Assembly: GCA_016206515.1 (NCBI GenBank)
Contig: JACQRN010000187.1
Coordinates: forward strand, 1 to 11,214
Direction of reading: 5' to 3'
DNA length: 11,214 nt
Source: Planctomycetota bacterium
GTDB taxonomy: Bacteria; Planctomycetota; SBBH01; JACQRN01
Part shown: positions 1-6,365 of the stretch, piece after piece
Layout: the number at the start of each line of letters is the position of its first letter
Position numbering within the stretch: the first letter of the stretch is position 1
Translations under genes and position numbers: made by a program
Notes under the pieces: generated by a model
Seen by the model: only the letters and a program-made list of their open reading frames with translations
Database searches by the model: none
What the model was told of the DNA's origin: nothing

Positions 1-115
1 CCTCGACGAGAGGCTGGTCCTCCCGAACGATGTCCCCCTCGGCGACGAGCCACTTCGTGATCTCGCCTTCCGTCAACCCTTCCCCGATGTCCGGCAGCTT
101 GAACTCGAACGCCAT
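1..115 (-). CDS. bkdB: 2-oxoacid dehydrogenase E2 (dihydrolipoyl acyltransferase), N-terminal fragment
   Basis: Only the first 38 codons are in the window; the gene runs off the left edge. The protein opens MAFEFKLPDIGEGLTEGEI, the classic first strand of the E2 lipoyl domain (KLPDIGEG). The lysine that carries lipoate lies further on, outside the window. E2 moves the acyl group from E1 to coenzyme A on its swinging lipoyl arm in the cytosolic complex. The ATG start is supported by GGGAGG (121-126) five bases upstream. Branched-chain rather than pyruvate specificity is inferred from the E1 genes on the same strand at 2241-4473, because the visible part cannot tell the two apart. A glycosyltransferase gene on the opposite strand separates it from E1-beta, so it must be transcribed from its own promoter in or near 116-150. 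Confidence 0.88.
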   Translation of the reverse strand, partial: MAFEFKLPDIGEGLTEGEITKWLVAEGDIVREDQPLVE

Positions 116-150
116 GGCCCCCTCCCGCCTCGACAGTGTAGCAGTACGCT
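116..150 (-). promoter_or_regulatory. Short divergent gap with candidate E2 promoter
   Basis: This 35-base gap separates the divergent E2 and glycosyltransferase starts. On the minus strand TACACT (140-135) is a plausible -10 box, 19 bases before the E2 ATG, and GGGAGG (126-121) is a good ribosome site. No convincing -35 is visible 16-18 bases further up. On the plus strand TACGCT (145-150) could be a -10 box if the glycosyltransferase starts at the GTG at 157. These promoter calls are weak and rest on hexamer resemblance only; the ribosome site is firmer. Confidence 0.4.
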
Positions 151-2244
151 GTGGCGGTGGATCCCCTTCCGAGCGCACCCCGGCGGGTTCGGGCCGGTGC
201 GTGGATGGTCGGCATCGCGGTCGCCGTGCGTCTCCTCTACCTCGCGCAGATCAGCGGGATGCCGTACTTCGACCAGGTCCTGACGGCGTTCGACCAGATC
301 AACTACCACAAGGGCGCCCTAGCACTCGCTGCGGGGGACTGGCGCGCCCCGGCGCCGAACGAACTGTACGCCCCCCTCTACAAATACCTCCTCGGCGTCG
401 CGTACTGGGCGTTCGGGTGGGCGACGGACCTGCGCGTGGGGCTCGCGCGGATCCTGCAGCTGGCACTCGGGGTCTGGGTGTCGTGGGGAGTATTCCGCCT
501 GGGGAAGGCGTGCGGAGGAACGGTCGCCGGCGTTCTGGCGTCCCTCCTGTACACGACGTTTGGACCGGCGCTCTATCAGGAGGGTCTGCTCCTGCGCGAG
601 TTCCCCTCCACCGCGGCGCTCCTGGGGGCGGTCCTCCTGGCGCGGCACGGGCCCGCGGCGACCGACCGCTGGCTCGGCTCCGCGGGGATGCTCGCCGTGG
701 CGTGCCAGTTGCGGCCGAACCTCCTCCTCCTTGTCCCGGTGTTCCTCCTGCGCGTCCGCGCGCTCCCCGGCGGTCGCGCAAGGGCCCGGCTCGCGGGGGG
801 ATGGCTCGCGGCGTTCCTCCTGGCGATCCTTCCGACGCTCCTGCGGAACCATCTTGCCCTGGCCGATCCGGCCCGGCGCCCGGAGGGGTCTCTCCCCCCC
901 GCCTACGAGGGGATGTCGATGCTCACCCTGGAGCCGCAGGGCCCCGTCGTCCTGGCGGTCGGAAACCACCCGGCCAACATCGCGCCGGGGTGGCTCCACG
1001 CGTCCGCGCAGCCGGAGGCGTTGCGCGCGTACGGTGGTGTCGAGCCGCCATCGTACGGCCGGACGTTTTCGATGATCCTCGACTGGGCGGCGGAGGATCC
1101 CGCCGGGTACCTCCGCCTCCAGGCGCGCAAGCTGGTCTGGACGCTCTGGGACGGCGAGGTCCCGGACAACCACTGCTTCCAGCTCTGGCAGGAGTTCTCG
1201 TTCCTCCTGCGCCTGCCGACCGCCCACTTCGCCCTTCTTCTCGCGCTGGCGGTCGCGGCGCTGTTCCTGCCGGACGCGCGAGCGGCCGTCACACCGTTCC
1301 TGTGGGGGTGCCTGGCGGCGGTCCTGGCCGGCGCGTGGCTGGCCTATCCCGTGGGCCGTTTCCGCGCGCCGACGTACCCGTTCCTGGCGGTCGCGGCGGG
1401 GGCGGCGCTGCATGCGGCCTGGATGTCCCTGGCCCTGCGACGCTGGCGGCGTCCCCTGGCGGGCGCCCTGTCCACGGTCGTCCTCGTCCGCCTCCTCTGG
1501 GTCCCCACGCCGGACTGGATCCGCCGCGCCCTCGGGATGCCGGTCGTCCTGACGCGCGAGATCCTTCTGCGTCCGAACGACCTCGGGAACATCGCGTTCG
1601 CATACTTCGATGTCGCCCGCGACAGTGATCGGATCGATCCGCTGTTGGCGGCGGAGTGGTTCTGGCGCCGGGCGTGGAACCAGACGCCGCGGGAGTTCCG
1701 CGTGCGTACGATCCCCGCAGGCGCCGAGCCGCTGCGCGAGATCTACCCCCAACTGGTGCGTCGGCTCCTGCGGGACGAGCCCCGACTCGTCCTGGATACA
1801 TCGCTCCGATGGGAGACCCACGACCCGTACGGGGCCGGGCCGCACGAGGCGTGTGCCATCGTCCTCTCCGGGGCTGGCGATGCGCGCTGCGCGCGACGCG
1901 CGGCGATGCGCGCCATCGTCCGCAACCCGGACAACGAGAGTTTTGTGCGGTTCGCCGCGCAGGCGCCCCCCGCGGATCCATCGGATGAGGAGTCGTCCCT
2001 GCTCGCGCGCGTTCGCGCGGATGCGTCGGATGCCGGTGCGCACGAGGCGCTCGCGTCCCTGTACGCGGAGGCGGGGATTCCGCACCGCGGTGCATTCCAC
2101 CTGCAGCGGCTGGCGACCCTTGGCTCCGAGGCCGACCGCTCGGTCTGGCGCGGCCGCCTCTCCGATCTTGAATGCCGCGTCCGCGCCTCCGAACTTCCCG
2201 CCGATGTCCCCACAACGTGGATCAGGGCAACGGCAGGACGTTAA
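151..2244 (+). CDS. GT-C superfamily membrane glycosyltransferase (GT39/ArnT-like) with C-terminal helical-repeat region
   Basis: A protein of up to 697 residues, probably a polyprenyl-phosphate-sugar-dependent glycosyltransferase of the inner membrane. The N-terminal helix (about 18-35) is followed by a luminal loop with acidic residues D41 and D48 in a context ending ALALAAGDW, then the LYAPLYKYLLG stretch usual for this superfamily. Further hydrophobic segments lie near 100-118, 124-140, 152-166, 178-200, 214-232, 357-374, 380-400 and 408-428. RFRAPTYPFLAVAAG (403-417) resembles the RFR-P motif of GT-C and O-antigen-type enzymes. Residues about 560-680 are soluble, Ala/Arg-rich and TPR-like. 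The start is uncertain: GTG 151, GTG 157 or ATG 205, none with a Shine-Dalgarno site. It diverges from E2 and converges on E1-beta, ending in a shared TTAA. Acceptor and sugar donor cannot be told from sequence. Confidence 0.8.
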   Translation: MAVDPLPSAPRRVRAGAWMVGIAVAVRLLYLAQISGMPYFDQVLTAFDQINYHKGALALAAGDWRAPAPNELYAPLYKYLLGVAYWAFGWATDLRVGLARILQLALGVWVSWGVFRLGKACGGTVAGVLASLLYTTFGPALYQEGLLLREFPSTAALLGAVLLARHGPAATDRWLGSAGMLAVACQLRPNLLLLVPVFLLRVRALPGGRARARLAGGWLAAFLLAILPTLLRNHLALADPARRPEGSLPPAYEGMSMLTLEPQGPVVLAVGNHPANIAPGWLHASAQPEALRAYGGVEPPSYGRTFSMILDWAAEDPAGYLRLQARKLVWTLWDGEVPDNHCFQLWQEFSFLLRLPTAHFALLLALAVAALFLPDARAAVTPFLWGCLAAVLAGAWLAYPVGRFRAPTYPFLAVAAGAALHAAWMSLALRRWRRPLAGALSTVVLVRLLWVPTPDWIRRALGMPVVLTREILLRPNDLGNIAFAYFDVARDSDRIDPLLAAEWFWRRAWNQTPREFRVRTIPAGAEPLREIYPQLVRRLLRDEPRLVLDTSLRWETHDPYGAGPHEACAIVLSGAGDARCARRAAMRAIVRNPDNESFVRFAAQAPPADPSDEESSLLARVRADASDAGAHEALASLYAEAGIPHRGAFHLQRLATLGSEADRSVWRGRLSDLECRVRASELPADVPTTWIRATAGR

Positions 2245-3215
2245 AACCCCGCGGCCTTACGTATCGCTCGCAGCACCCGGTGCGCGTCGGGCATGTAGAC
2301 GTGCTCGAGCGTGTACGGGAACGGCGTGTCGAAGCCGGCTACGCGGACGACGGGGGATTCCAGATATTCGATCGCGCGTTCGGAGACCAGGGCGGAGACC
2401 TCCGCGCCGTATCCGCAGGTGCGAGGCGCCTCCTGGACGACCACGACGCGGCCGGTCCGCTTGGCACCTTCCTCGATGCCGGCGACGTCCACGGGCACGA
2501 GGGTGCGAAGATCGACGATGTGGCAGTCGATCCCCTCCTTCGCAGCCTCGTCGGCGGCAGTCTCGCAGACGCGGACCATCGCGCCCCAGGAGAAGACCGT
2601 CACGTCCTTTCCCTCGCGGACGATGCGGCTCGGCCCGATCGGCACGGTGTAGTCGCCGTCCGGGACCTCCCCCTTCACGGCGCGATAGAGGATCTTCGGC
2701 TCGAGGAAGATCACCGGGTCCTCGCCGCGAACGGCCGATGCGAGGAGCCCCTTCGCGTCGTGCGGCGTCGAGGGGATGACGACCTGGAGCCCCGGCGTAT
2801 GGGCGAAGTACGCCTCGCTGCTCTGGCTGTGGTAGTGCCCGCCGGCGATCCCTCCGCCGGAGGGGGCGCGGACGACGACCGGGCAGGTGTACTGCCCGCC
2901 GGAGCGGTACCGCATCTTCGCCAGCTCCGAGACGATCTGGTCGAAGGCGGGGTAGATGAAGTCGAGGAACTGGATCTCGGCGATCGGCCGCAGGCCGTAG
3001 AGCGCCATCCCGATCGCGGTGCCGACGATCCCGCACTCGGAGAGCGGCGTGTCCATGACGCGCTCCCGTCCGAACTTGGCCTGGAGCCCCTCGGTGGTCC
3101 CGAACACGCCGCCGCGCCGCCCCACGTCCTCGCCGAGCAGCACGACGTCGCCGTTCCGTTCCATCTCCTCATGAAGCCCCTTGTTCAGCGCCTGGATCAG
3201 GTTCAGCGTTGCCAT
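2241..3215 (-). CDS. bkdAB: Branched-chain 2-oxoacid dehydrogenase E1 component, beta subunit
   Basis: A 324-residue protein of normal family length. With E1-alpha it forms the thiamine-diphosphate-dependent decarboxylase that feeds acyl groups to lipoyl-E2 in valine, leucine and isoleucine breakdown. Visible marks are LLGEDVGRRGGVFGTTEGL (27-45), TPLSECGIVG (56-65) with E60 as the expected cofactor-activating glutamate, FLDFIYPAFDQI (83-94), and GGHYHSQSSEAYFAHTPGL (125-143). The HYHSQSSEA form is typical of branched-chain E1-beta, but acetoin and pyruvate enzymes are close relatives. The ATG at 3215 has GGGAGG (3227-3222) six bases upstream. It follows E1-alpha after a 139-base spacer that holds a palindromic repeat. 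Its stop lies in the TTAA shared with the convergent glycosyltransferase. Confidence 0.95.
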   Translation of the reverse strand: MATLNLIQALNKGLHEEMERNGDVVLLGEDVGRRGGVFGTTEGLQAKFGRERVMDTPLSECGIVGTAIGMALYGLRPIAEIQFLDFIYPAFDQIVSELAKMRYRSGGQYTCPVVVRAPSGGGIAGGHYHSQSSEAYFAHTPGLQVVIPSTPHDAKGLLASAVRGEDPVIFLEPKILYRAVKGEVPDGDYTVPIGPSRIVREGKDVTVFSWGAMVRVCETAADEAAKEGIDCHIVDLRTLVPVDVAGIEEGAKRTGRVVVVQEAPRTCGYGAEVSALVSERAIEYLESPVVRVAGFDTPFPYTLEHVYMPDAHRVLRAIRKAAGF

Positions 3216-3231
3216 GCAAGGCCTCCCATCT

Positions 3232-3348
3232 TGTCATCCCGAGGGCGCACGTTCTTCGCGTCCCGAGGGATCTGTGTGTATCGCTTCACCGCGTGAAACA
3301 TAGATCCCTCGTCGCTTGGCCGACGGTCGACGGCTCCTCGGGACGACA
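3232..3348. repeat. REP/MITE-like nested palindromic element inside the dehydrogenase operon
   Basis: This element fills most of the spacer between E1-alpha and E1-beta. The outer arms TGTCATCCCGAGG (3232-3244) and CCTCGGGACGACA (3336-3348) are complementary at 12 of 13 positions. The inner arms CGAGGGATCT (3264-3273) and AGATCCCTCG (3302-3311) are perfectly complementary. The centre carries TTCAC-cgc-GTGAA (3285-3297). It therefore reads as two head-to-head copies of a unit of the form TGTCRTCCCGAGG-spacer-CGAGGGATCT. No coding potential is evident. Such units resemble dispersed intergenic repeats seen in many high-GC bacteria, and a related unit ends this window at 11189. On the transcript it would fold into a long hairpin between two cistrons. 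Confidence 0.82.
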
Positions 3349-3354
3349 TCCGTC

Positions 3355-4473
3355 TCATAGCGGGAACTCCCCATGCCCCGTCCCGATCCCGCCCCGCTCT
3401 TTGACCTCGTCGAGGAGGGATTCCCTCTGCTCCTCCAGAAACGGCGGCACGCGCCCGTAGACATCGTCGAACATGGACGCAACGCCGATCTGCGGCGCCT
3501 TCTCGACCGCGTCGACCGCGTCGGCAACCGCCTTCGTCAGCCTCTCGCGCAGGGCCGCGTCCCGCTTCGCGTCCCAGGCGCCGCGCTCCTCGAGGACGGC
3601 GCACAGGCGCGGGATCGGGTCCTTCGACTTCCAGTCCTCGACCTCCTCCGCGTCGCGGTATTTCGTGGCGTCGTCGCTGCTCGAGTGCGCGCCGATCCGG
3701 TAGGTCACCATCTCCAGGAGCGTCGGCCCGCCTCCCTCCCGCGCCCGATGCGCCGCCGCGAGGGTCGCCTGGTAGACCGCCGCGGCGTCGTTCCCGTCCA
3801 CCTTCACCCCCTCGAAGCCGTATGCGTCCGCCTTCGAGGCGAGGTCCGACTGGGCGGTCTGCTCGGAGACCGGCAGCGAGATCGCCCAGTGGTTGTTCTG
3901 GCAGACGAAGAGGCACGGCGCCTGGTAGACCCCCGCGAAGTTCATCCCGGCGTGAAAGTCGTTGCTGCTGGTCGCCCCGTCGCCGAAGGAGACCGCGCAG
4001 ACGGTCTTCGCCCCCTTCCTCTTCATGGCCATCGCGGTGCCGACCGCCTGTGAGATCTGGGTCCCGATAGGGCTCGAGATGCTCACGAGGCGGCGGTCGG
4101 CGAAGGCGAAGTGGTTCGGCATCTGCCGGCCCTTCGACAGGTCGAGGCCGTTCCCCCACAACTGGGCGAGGTATTCCGTCAGCGGGACGCCGCGCGCGAG
4201 GATCGTTCCGGTGTCCCGGTACGAGGGGTAGATCCAGTCGTCGTCCTGGAGCGCCATGGCGTACGCGACCTGGGCCGCCTCCTGTCCCATGCAGGGGACG
4301 AAAAACCGGATCCGCCCCTGGCGCTGGAGCTTGATCCCGCGCTCGTCGATGAGGCGCGTGAGAAGCATCGCCTCGTACATCCGCAGGAGCGTCGCACCGT
4401 CAGGGCCCCGCTGGACGCTGGACGCCTCGCGCTTCGCGGTCCTAGTCGCCCCGTTCGTCCGTGGTCGTGCCAC
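3355..4473 (-). CDS. bkdAA: Branched-chain 2-oxoacid dehydrogenase E1 component, alpha subunit
   Basis: A 372-residue thiamine-diphosphate-binding subunit, partner of the downstream E1-beta. The cofactor motif runs from GDGATSSNDFHAG (164-176) to CQNNHWAIS (191-199), the expected GDG...NN spacing. RQGRIRFFVPCMGQEA (51-66), H121 in MPNHFAFA, and the phosphorylation-loop-like GAHSSSDDATKYR (261-273) are all branched-chain E1-alpha traits. The GTG at 4473 is chosen because AGGAGGT (4485-4479) lies five bases upstream. The next in-frame candidate, ATG 4380, would remove conserved N-terminal sequence, and longer versions have no ribosome site. The start lies inside lipA, giving a 32-base overlap and probable translational coupling. 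The N-terminal 25 residues are basic and poorly conserved. Distinction from pyruvate dehydrogenase E1-alpha rests on the motifs and is fairly secure. Confidence 0.95.
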   Translation of the reverse strand: MARPRTNGATRTAKREASSVQRGPDGATLLRMYEAMLLTRLIDERGIKLQRQGRIRFFVPCMGQEAAQVAYAMALQDDDWIYPSYRDTGTILARGVPLTEYLAQLWGNGLDLSKGRQMPNHFAFADRRLVSISSPIGTQISQAVGTAMAMKRKGAKTVCAVSFGDGATSSNDFHAGMNFAGVYQAPCLFVCQNNHWAISLPVSEQTAQSDLASKADAYGFEGVKVDGNDAAAVYQATLAAAHRAREGGGPTLLEMVTYRIGAHSSSDDATKYRDAEEVEDWKSKDPIPRLCAVLEERGAWDAKRDAALRERLTKAVADAVDAVEKAPQIGVASMFDDVYGRVPPFLEEQRESLLDEVKERGGIGTGHGEFPL

Positions 4474-5383
4474 GCAAGACCTCCTGCACGAAGAACTCCC
4501 CCGCCCGGTACGAACTCCGGACCAGAGGCCCGGCCGCAACGTATTGGAATCCCATCGAGCGCCCGAGGCGGGCCCACGACTCGAATTCCCCCGGAAGGAT
4601 ATACCGCGCGACCGGCAGGTGCCGAGGGGACGGCTGCAGATATTGTCCGAGGGTCAGGAGCGACACCCCCGCGTCGCGCAGGTCGCGCATCGAGACCTCG
4701 ACCTCCGAGCCCTCCTCGCCGAGCCCCAGCATGATCGAGGACTTCACGAACGCCCGTGGGGCGGACGCCCGCGGGGCGCGCGCCGCGTACCGGGACAGGA
4801 CCGCGAGGGACTGCTCGTACGACGCCCGGCGATCGCGCACGCCCCCCTGCAGCCGGCGGACCGTTTCGAGGTTATGGGCGAGGACATCCGCGCCGCTCTC
4901 CGCCACGCGGTCGATCGCGTCCGCGTTCCCGAGGAAGTCGGGGGTCAGAACCTCAACCAGGAGATCCCCGTCGAGACGCTTGAGCGCCTCGACGGAGCGG
5001 GCGATCACGTCCGCGCCGCCGTCGGGCAGGTCGTCGCGGTTCACCGAGGTGAGCACGACGTACCGCAGGCCGAGCGTCGCGACCGTCTCCGCGAGACGTT
5101 CCGGCTCCTCTCGGTCCACGACGCCGCGCGGGTTCCCCGTCGCGACCGCGCAGAAGCGGCACCCGCGCGTACAGACGTCCCCGAGGAGCATGAAGGTCGC
5201 GGTGCCGCCCCCCCAGCACTCCCCCACGTTCGGGCAGCGCGCCTCCTCGCAGACGGTGTGCAGGCCGCGCGCGCGCAGCTGGTCCTTCAGGCGCAGGTAG
5301 TTCTCCCCGCCCGGCGCGGACACCTTGAGCCAGGGAGGTTTCCGCTCCGCCTTCACCGGGCTCGCCGCCGCAGCGCCGCGCAT
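4442..5383 (-). CDS. lipA: Lipoyl synthase (radical SAM)
   Basis: A 313-residue radical-SAM enzyme that inserts two sulfurs into octanoyl groups on lipoyl domains. Both iron-sulfur cluster motifs are intact: the auxiliary cluster cysteines C45, C50 and C56 (CEEARCPNVGEC) and the SAM cluster cysteines C71, C75 and C78 (CTRGCRFC). The auxiliary-cluster serine is in the C-terminal RSSY (289-292). LTSVNRDDLPDGGA (111-124) and VEVLTPDF (143-150) are further family marks. The ATG at 5383 is preferred: upstream codons back to 5500 run into the divergent neighbour and do not look like LipA. No ribosome site precedes it, but TACAAT lies seven bases upstream. It leads the dehydrogenase operon, whose E2 subunit is a substrate of this reaction. 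No lipB or lipoate ligase gene is in view. Confidence 0.96.
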   Translation of the reverse strand: MRGAAAASPVKAERKPPWLKVSAPGGENYLRLKDQLRARGLHTVCEEARCPNVGECWGGGTATFMLLGDVCTRGCRFCAVATGNPRGVVDREEPERLAETVATLGLRYVVLTSVNRDDLPDGGADVIARSVEALKRLDGDLLVEVLTPDFLGNADAIDRVAESGADVLAHNLETVRRLQGGVRDRRASYEQSLAVLSRYAARAPRASAPRAFVKSSIMLGLGEEGSEVEVSMRDLRDAGVSLLTLGQYLQPSPRHLPVARYILPGEFESWARLGRSMGFQYVAAGPLVRSSYRAGEFFVQEVLRGTTTDERGD

Positions 5384-5390
5384 CGCCGGA

Positions 5391-5396
5391 ATTGTA
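5391..5396 (-). promoter_or_regulatory. Candidate lipA -10 box, leaderless spacing
   Basis: TACAAT on the minus strand differs from the TATAAT consensus at one base and sits seven bases before the lipA ATG. No clear -35 is visible 16-18 bases upstream (the sequence there is CACCGC-like). A start of transcription about seven bases downstream would fall at the ATG, so a leaderless mRNA is inferred. Confidence 0.5.
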
Positions 5397-5427
5397 ATCG
5401 GTATTCCGCGGTCGCGGTGCCGCCGGA

Positions 5428-5433
5428 TACCCT
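5428..5433 (+). promoter_or_regulatory. Candidate -10 box of the CxxC membrane protein gene
   Basis: TACCCT lies nine bases before the ATG at 5443, the same spacing as in front of folB. A weak -35-like TTCCGC (5404-5409) is 18 bases upstream. There is no Shine-Dalgarno sequence in the gap. It shares a 59-base divergent region with the lipA promoter. The support is spacing plus a TAnnnT pattern only. Confidence 0.42.
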
Positions 5434-5442
5434 CTCGCGTGC

Positions 5443-6348
5443 ATGGCCGCCCCGTCGCGCAAGGCGCAGATGTACGTCCTCCTGGGCGGGGCGAGCACAT
5501 CGGTCGGGGCGCTCTCCCTCACGGGATGGCTCGCGCGCTCCACGGGGGATTTCAACGTCATGGGGTGGTACGCGAACTACATCATCCCGATCGGCCCGAT
5601 CCTCGTCGGGCTTGTCGCCGGCAGCGGGTACGGGATCGCGTCGTGGATCCGCGGCGTGAAGATCACGCGCGGGCTCCTGGCCGCCGTGCTGCTTCTCCAA
5701 TGCGCGACCTACGCCTATGCGCAGTTCGACGAATACAGGACGTTCGCCCCGGCGTACGAGGACGGCACGCCCGTGCCGTTCACGACCTATTACGATTTTG
5801 TGACCCGGAGCATCGCGTTCCAGTCCGGTGCGAAGGAGGGGAAACCGCTCGGGGCGATCGGGTACGGGGTGCGGTTCCTGGAACTCCTCGGCTTCGTCTT
5901 CGGGGCGGTCTTCGCACCGATCGTCCTGAAGTCGAAGCCGTACTGCGAGCGTTGCAGCCGCTACATGAAGACCCGCGCCGTCGCCCTGGTTCCCGCGGGG
6001 CTCCCTCCGAAGCAGTTCAAGAAGGAGGAGTACGAGGCGGCGGAGGCGTACCGCAAGGAGCAGCAGACGGCGTTCGCGCGCGGGAGGGGCGAGGCGCAGG
6101 GGCTCCTCGCTGCGGTCCTGGCCGGAAGGATGGAGGAGGCGCATCGACTGTGCGCCGCGGCCCCGGTCCGTAAGGAGATCCGCCAGCTGACGGGGCGGGT
6201 CGCGATCGACCTGTCCCGGTGCCCGTCCTGCTCCGGCGGGCTCCTGCTCGCGCGGGTCTTCTCCGGCCAGGGGAAGGACCTGCGGATCGAGTCGATCGGC
6301 ACCGTCCCGCTGGCCCCCGTGGCCGTGCGCGTCCTCCAGCCGGCCTGA
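5443..6348 (+). CDS. Conserved-type membrane protein with four helices and two CxxC pairs; function unknown
   Basis: A 301-residue protein I cannot assign to a named enzyme. Hydrophobic segments lie near 10-30, 44-68, 74-94 and 143-162. The second, GPILVGLVAGSGYGIASW, is glycine-rich and looks like a conserved signature. After helix 4 come C168 and C171 (YCERCSRYMKT), then a charged helical stretch about 190-240, then C260 and C263 (RCPSCSGG). The two pairs could form one zinc ribbon split by about 90 residues; alternatives are two redox pairs or a metal site. The C-terminal half is probably cytoplasmic. The ATG at 5443 has no ribosome site but a -10-like box nine bases upstream. It diverges from lipA and converges on bioF across a 10-base gap. 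There is no signal peptide beyond helix 1. Confidence 0.75.
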   Translation: MAAPSRKAQMYVLLGGASTSVGALSLTGWLARSTGDFNVMGWYANYIIPIGPILVGLVAGSGYGIASWIRGVKITRGLLAAVLLLQCATYAYAQFDEYRTFAPAYEDGTPVPFTTYYDFVTRSIAFQSGAKEGKPLGAIGYGVRFLELLGFVFGAVFAPIVLKSKPYCERCSRYMKTRAVALVPAGLPPKQFKKEEYEAAEAYRKEQQTAFARGRGEAQGLLAAVLAGRMEEAHRLCAAAPVRKEIRQLTGRVAIDLSRCPSCSGGLLLARVFSGQGKDLRIESIGTVPLAPVAVRVLQPA

Positions 6349-6365
6349 CCGGTCCCGGTCAGGCC
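6342..6365. terminator. Shared bidirectional hairpin between convergent genes
   Basis: GGCCTGACCGG (6342-6352) and CCGGTCAGGCC (6355-6365) are perfectly complementary, separated by two bases. The stop codon of the membrane protein gene (6346-6348) lies in one arm and that of bioF (6361-6359) in the other, placed symmetrically. There is no T-run on either side, so it is not a standard intrinsic terminator. A transcript-end hairpin for both genes is the simplest reading. Confidence 0.6.

Noticed and set aside
319..2100. A 593-codon open frame antisense to the glycosyltransferase
   Set aside because: It is a GC-driven shadow: Arg/Glu/Gln-rich low-complexity protein with no domain signal, while the plus-strand frame has clear membrane helices and motifs.
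2172..3296. A 374-codon frame antisense to E1-beta
   Set aside because: E1-beta is an unmistakable family member with a ribosome site. The plus-strand frame shows no recognisable fold and runs into the palindromic repeat.
4474..4539. Longer E1-alpha start at 4539
   Set aside because: The GTG at 4473 has a near-perfect ribosome site; the longer form adds Arg/Ser-rich sequence overlapping lipA without support.
5384..5500. Extension of lipA to an upstream start at 5500
   Set aside because: It would overlap the start of the divergent membrane protein gene, and the extra residues do not resemble LipA. TACAAT lies seven bases before the ATG at 5383.
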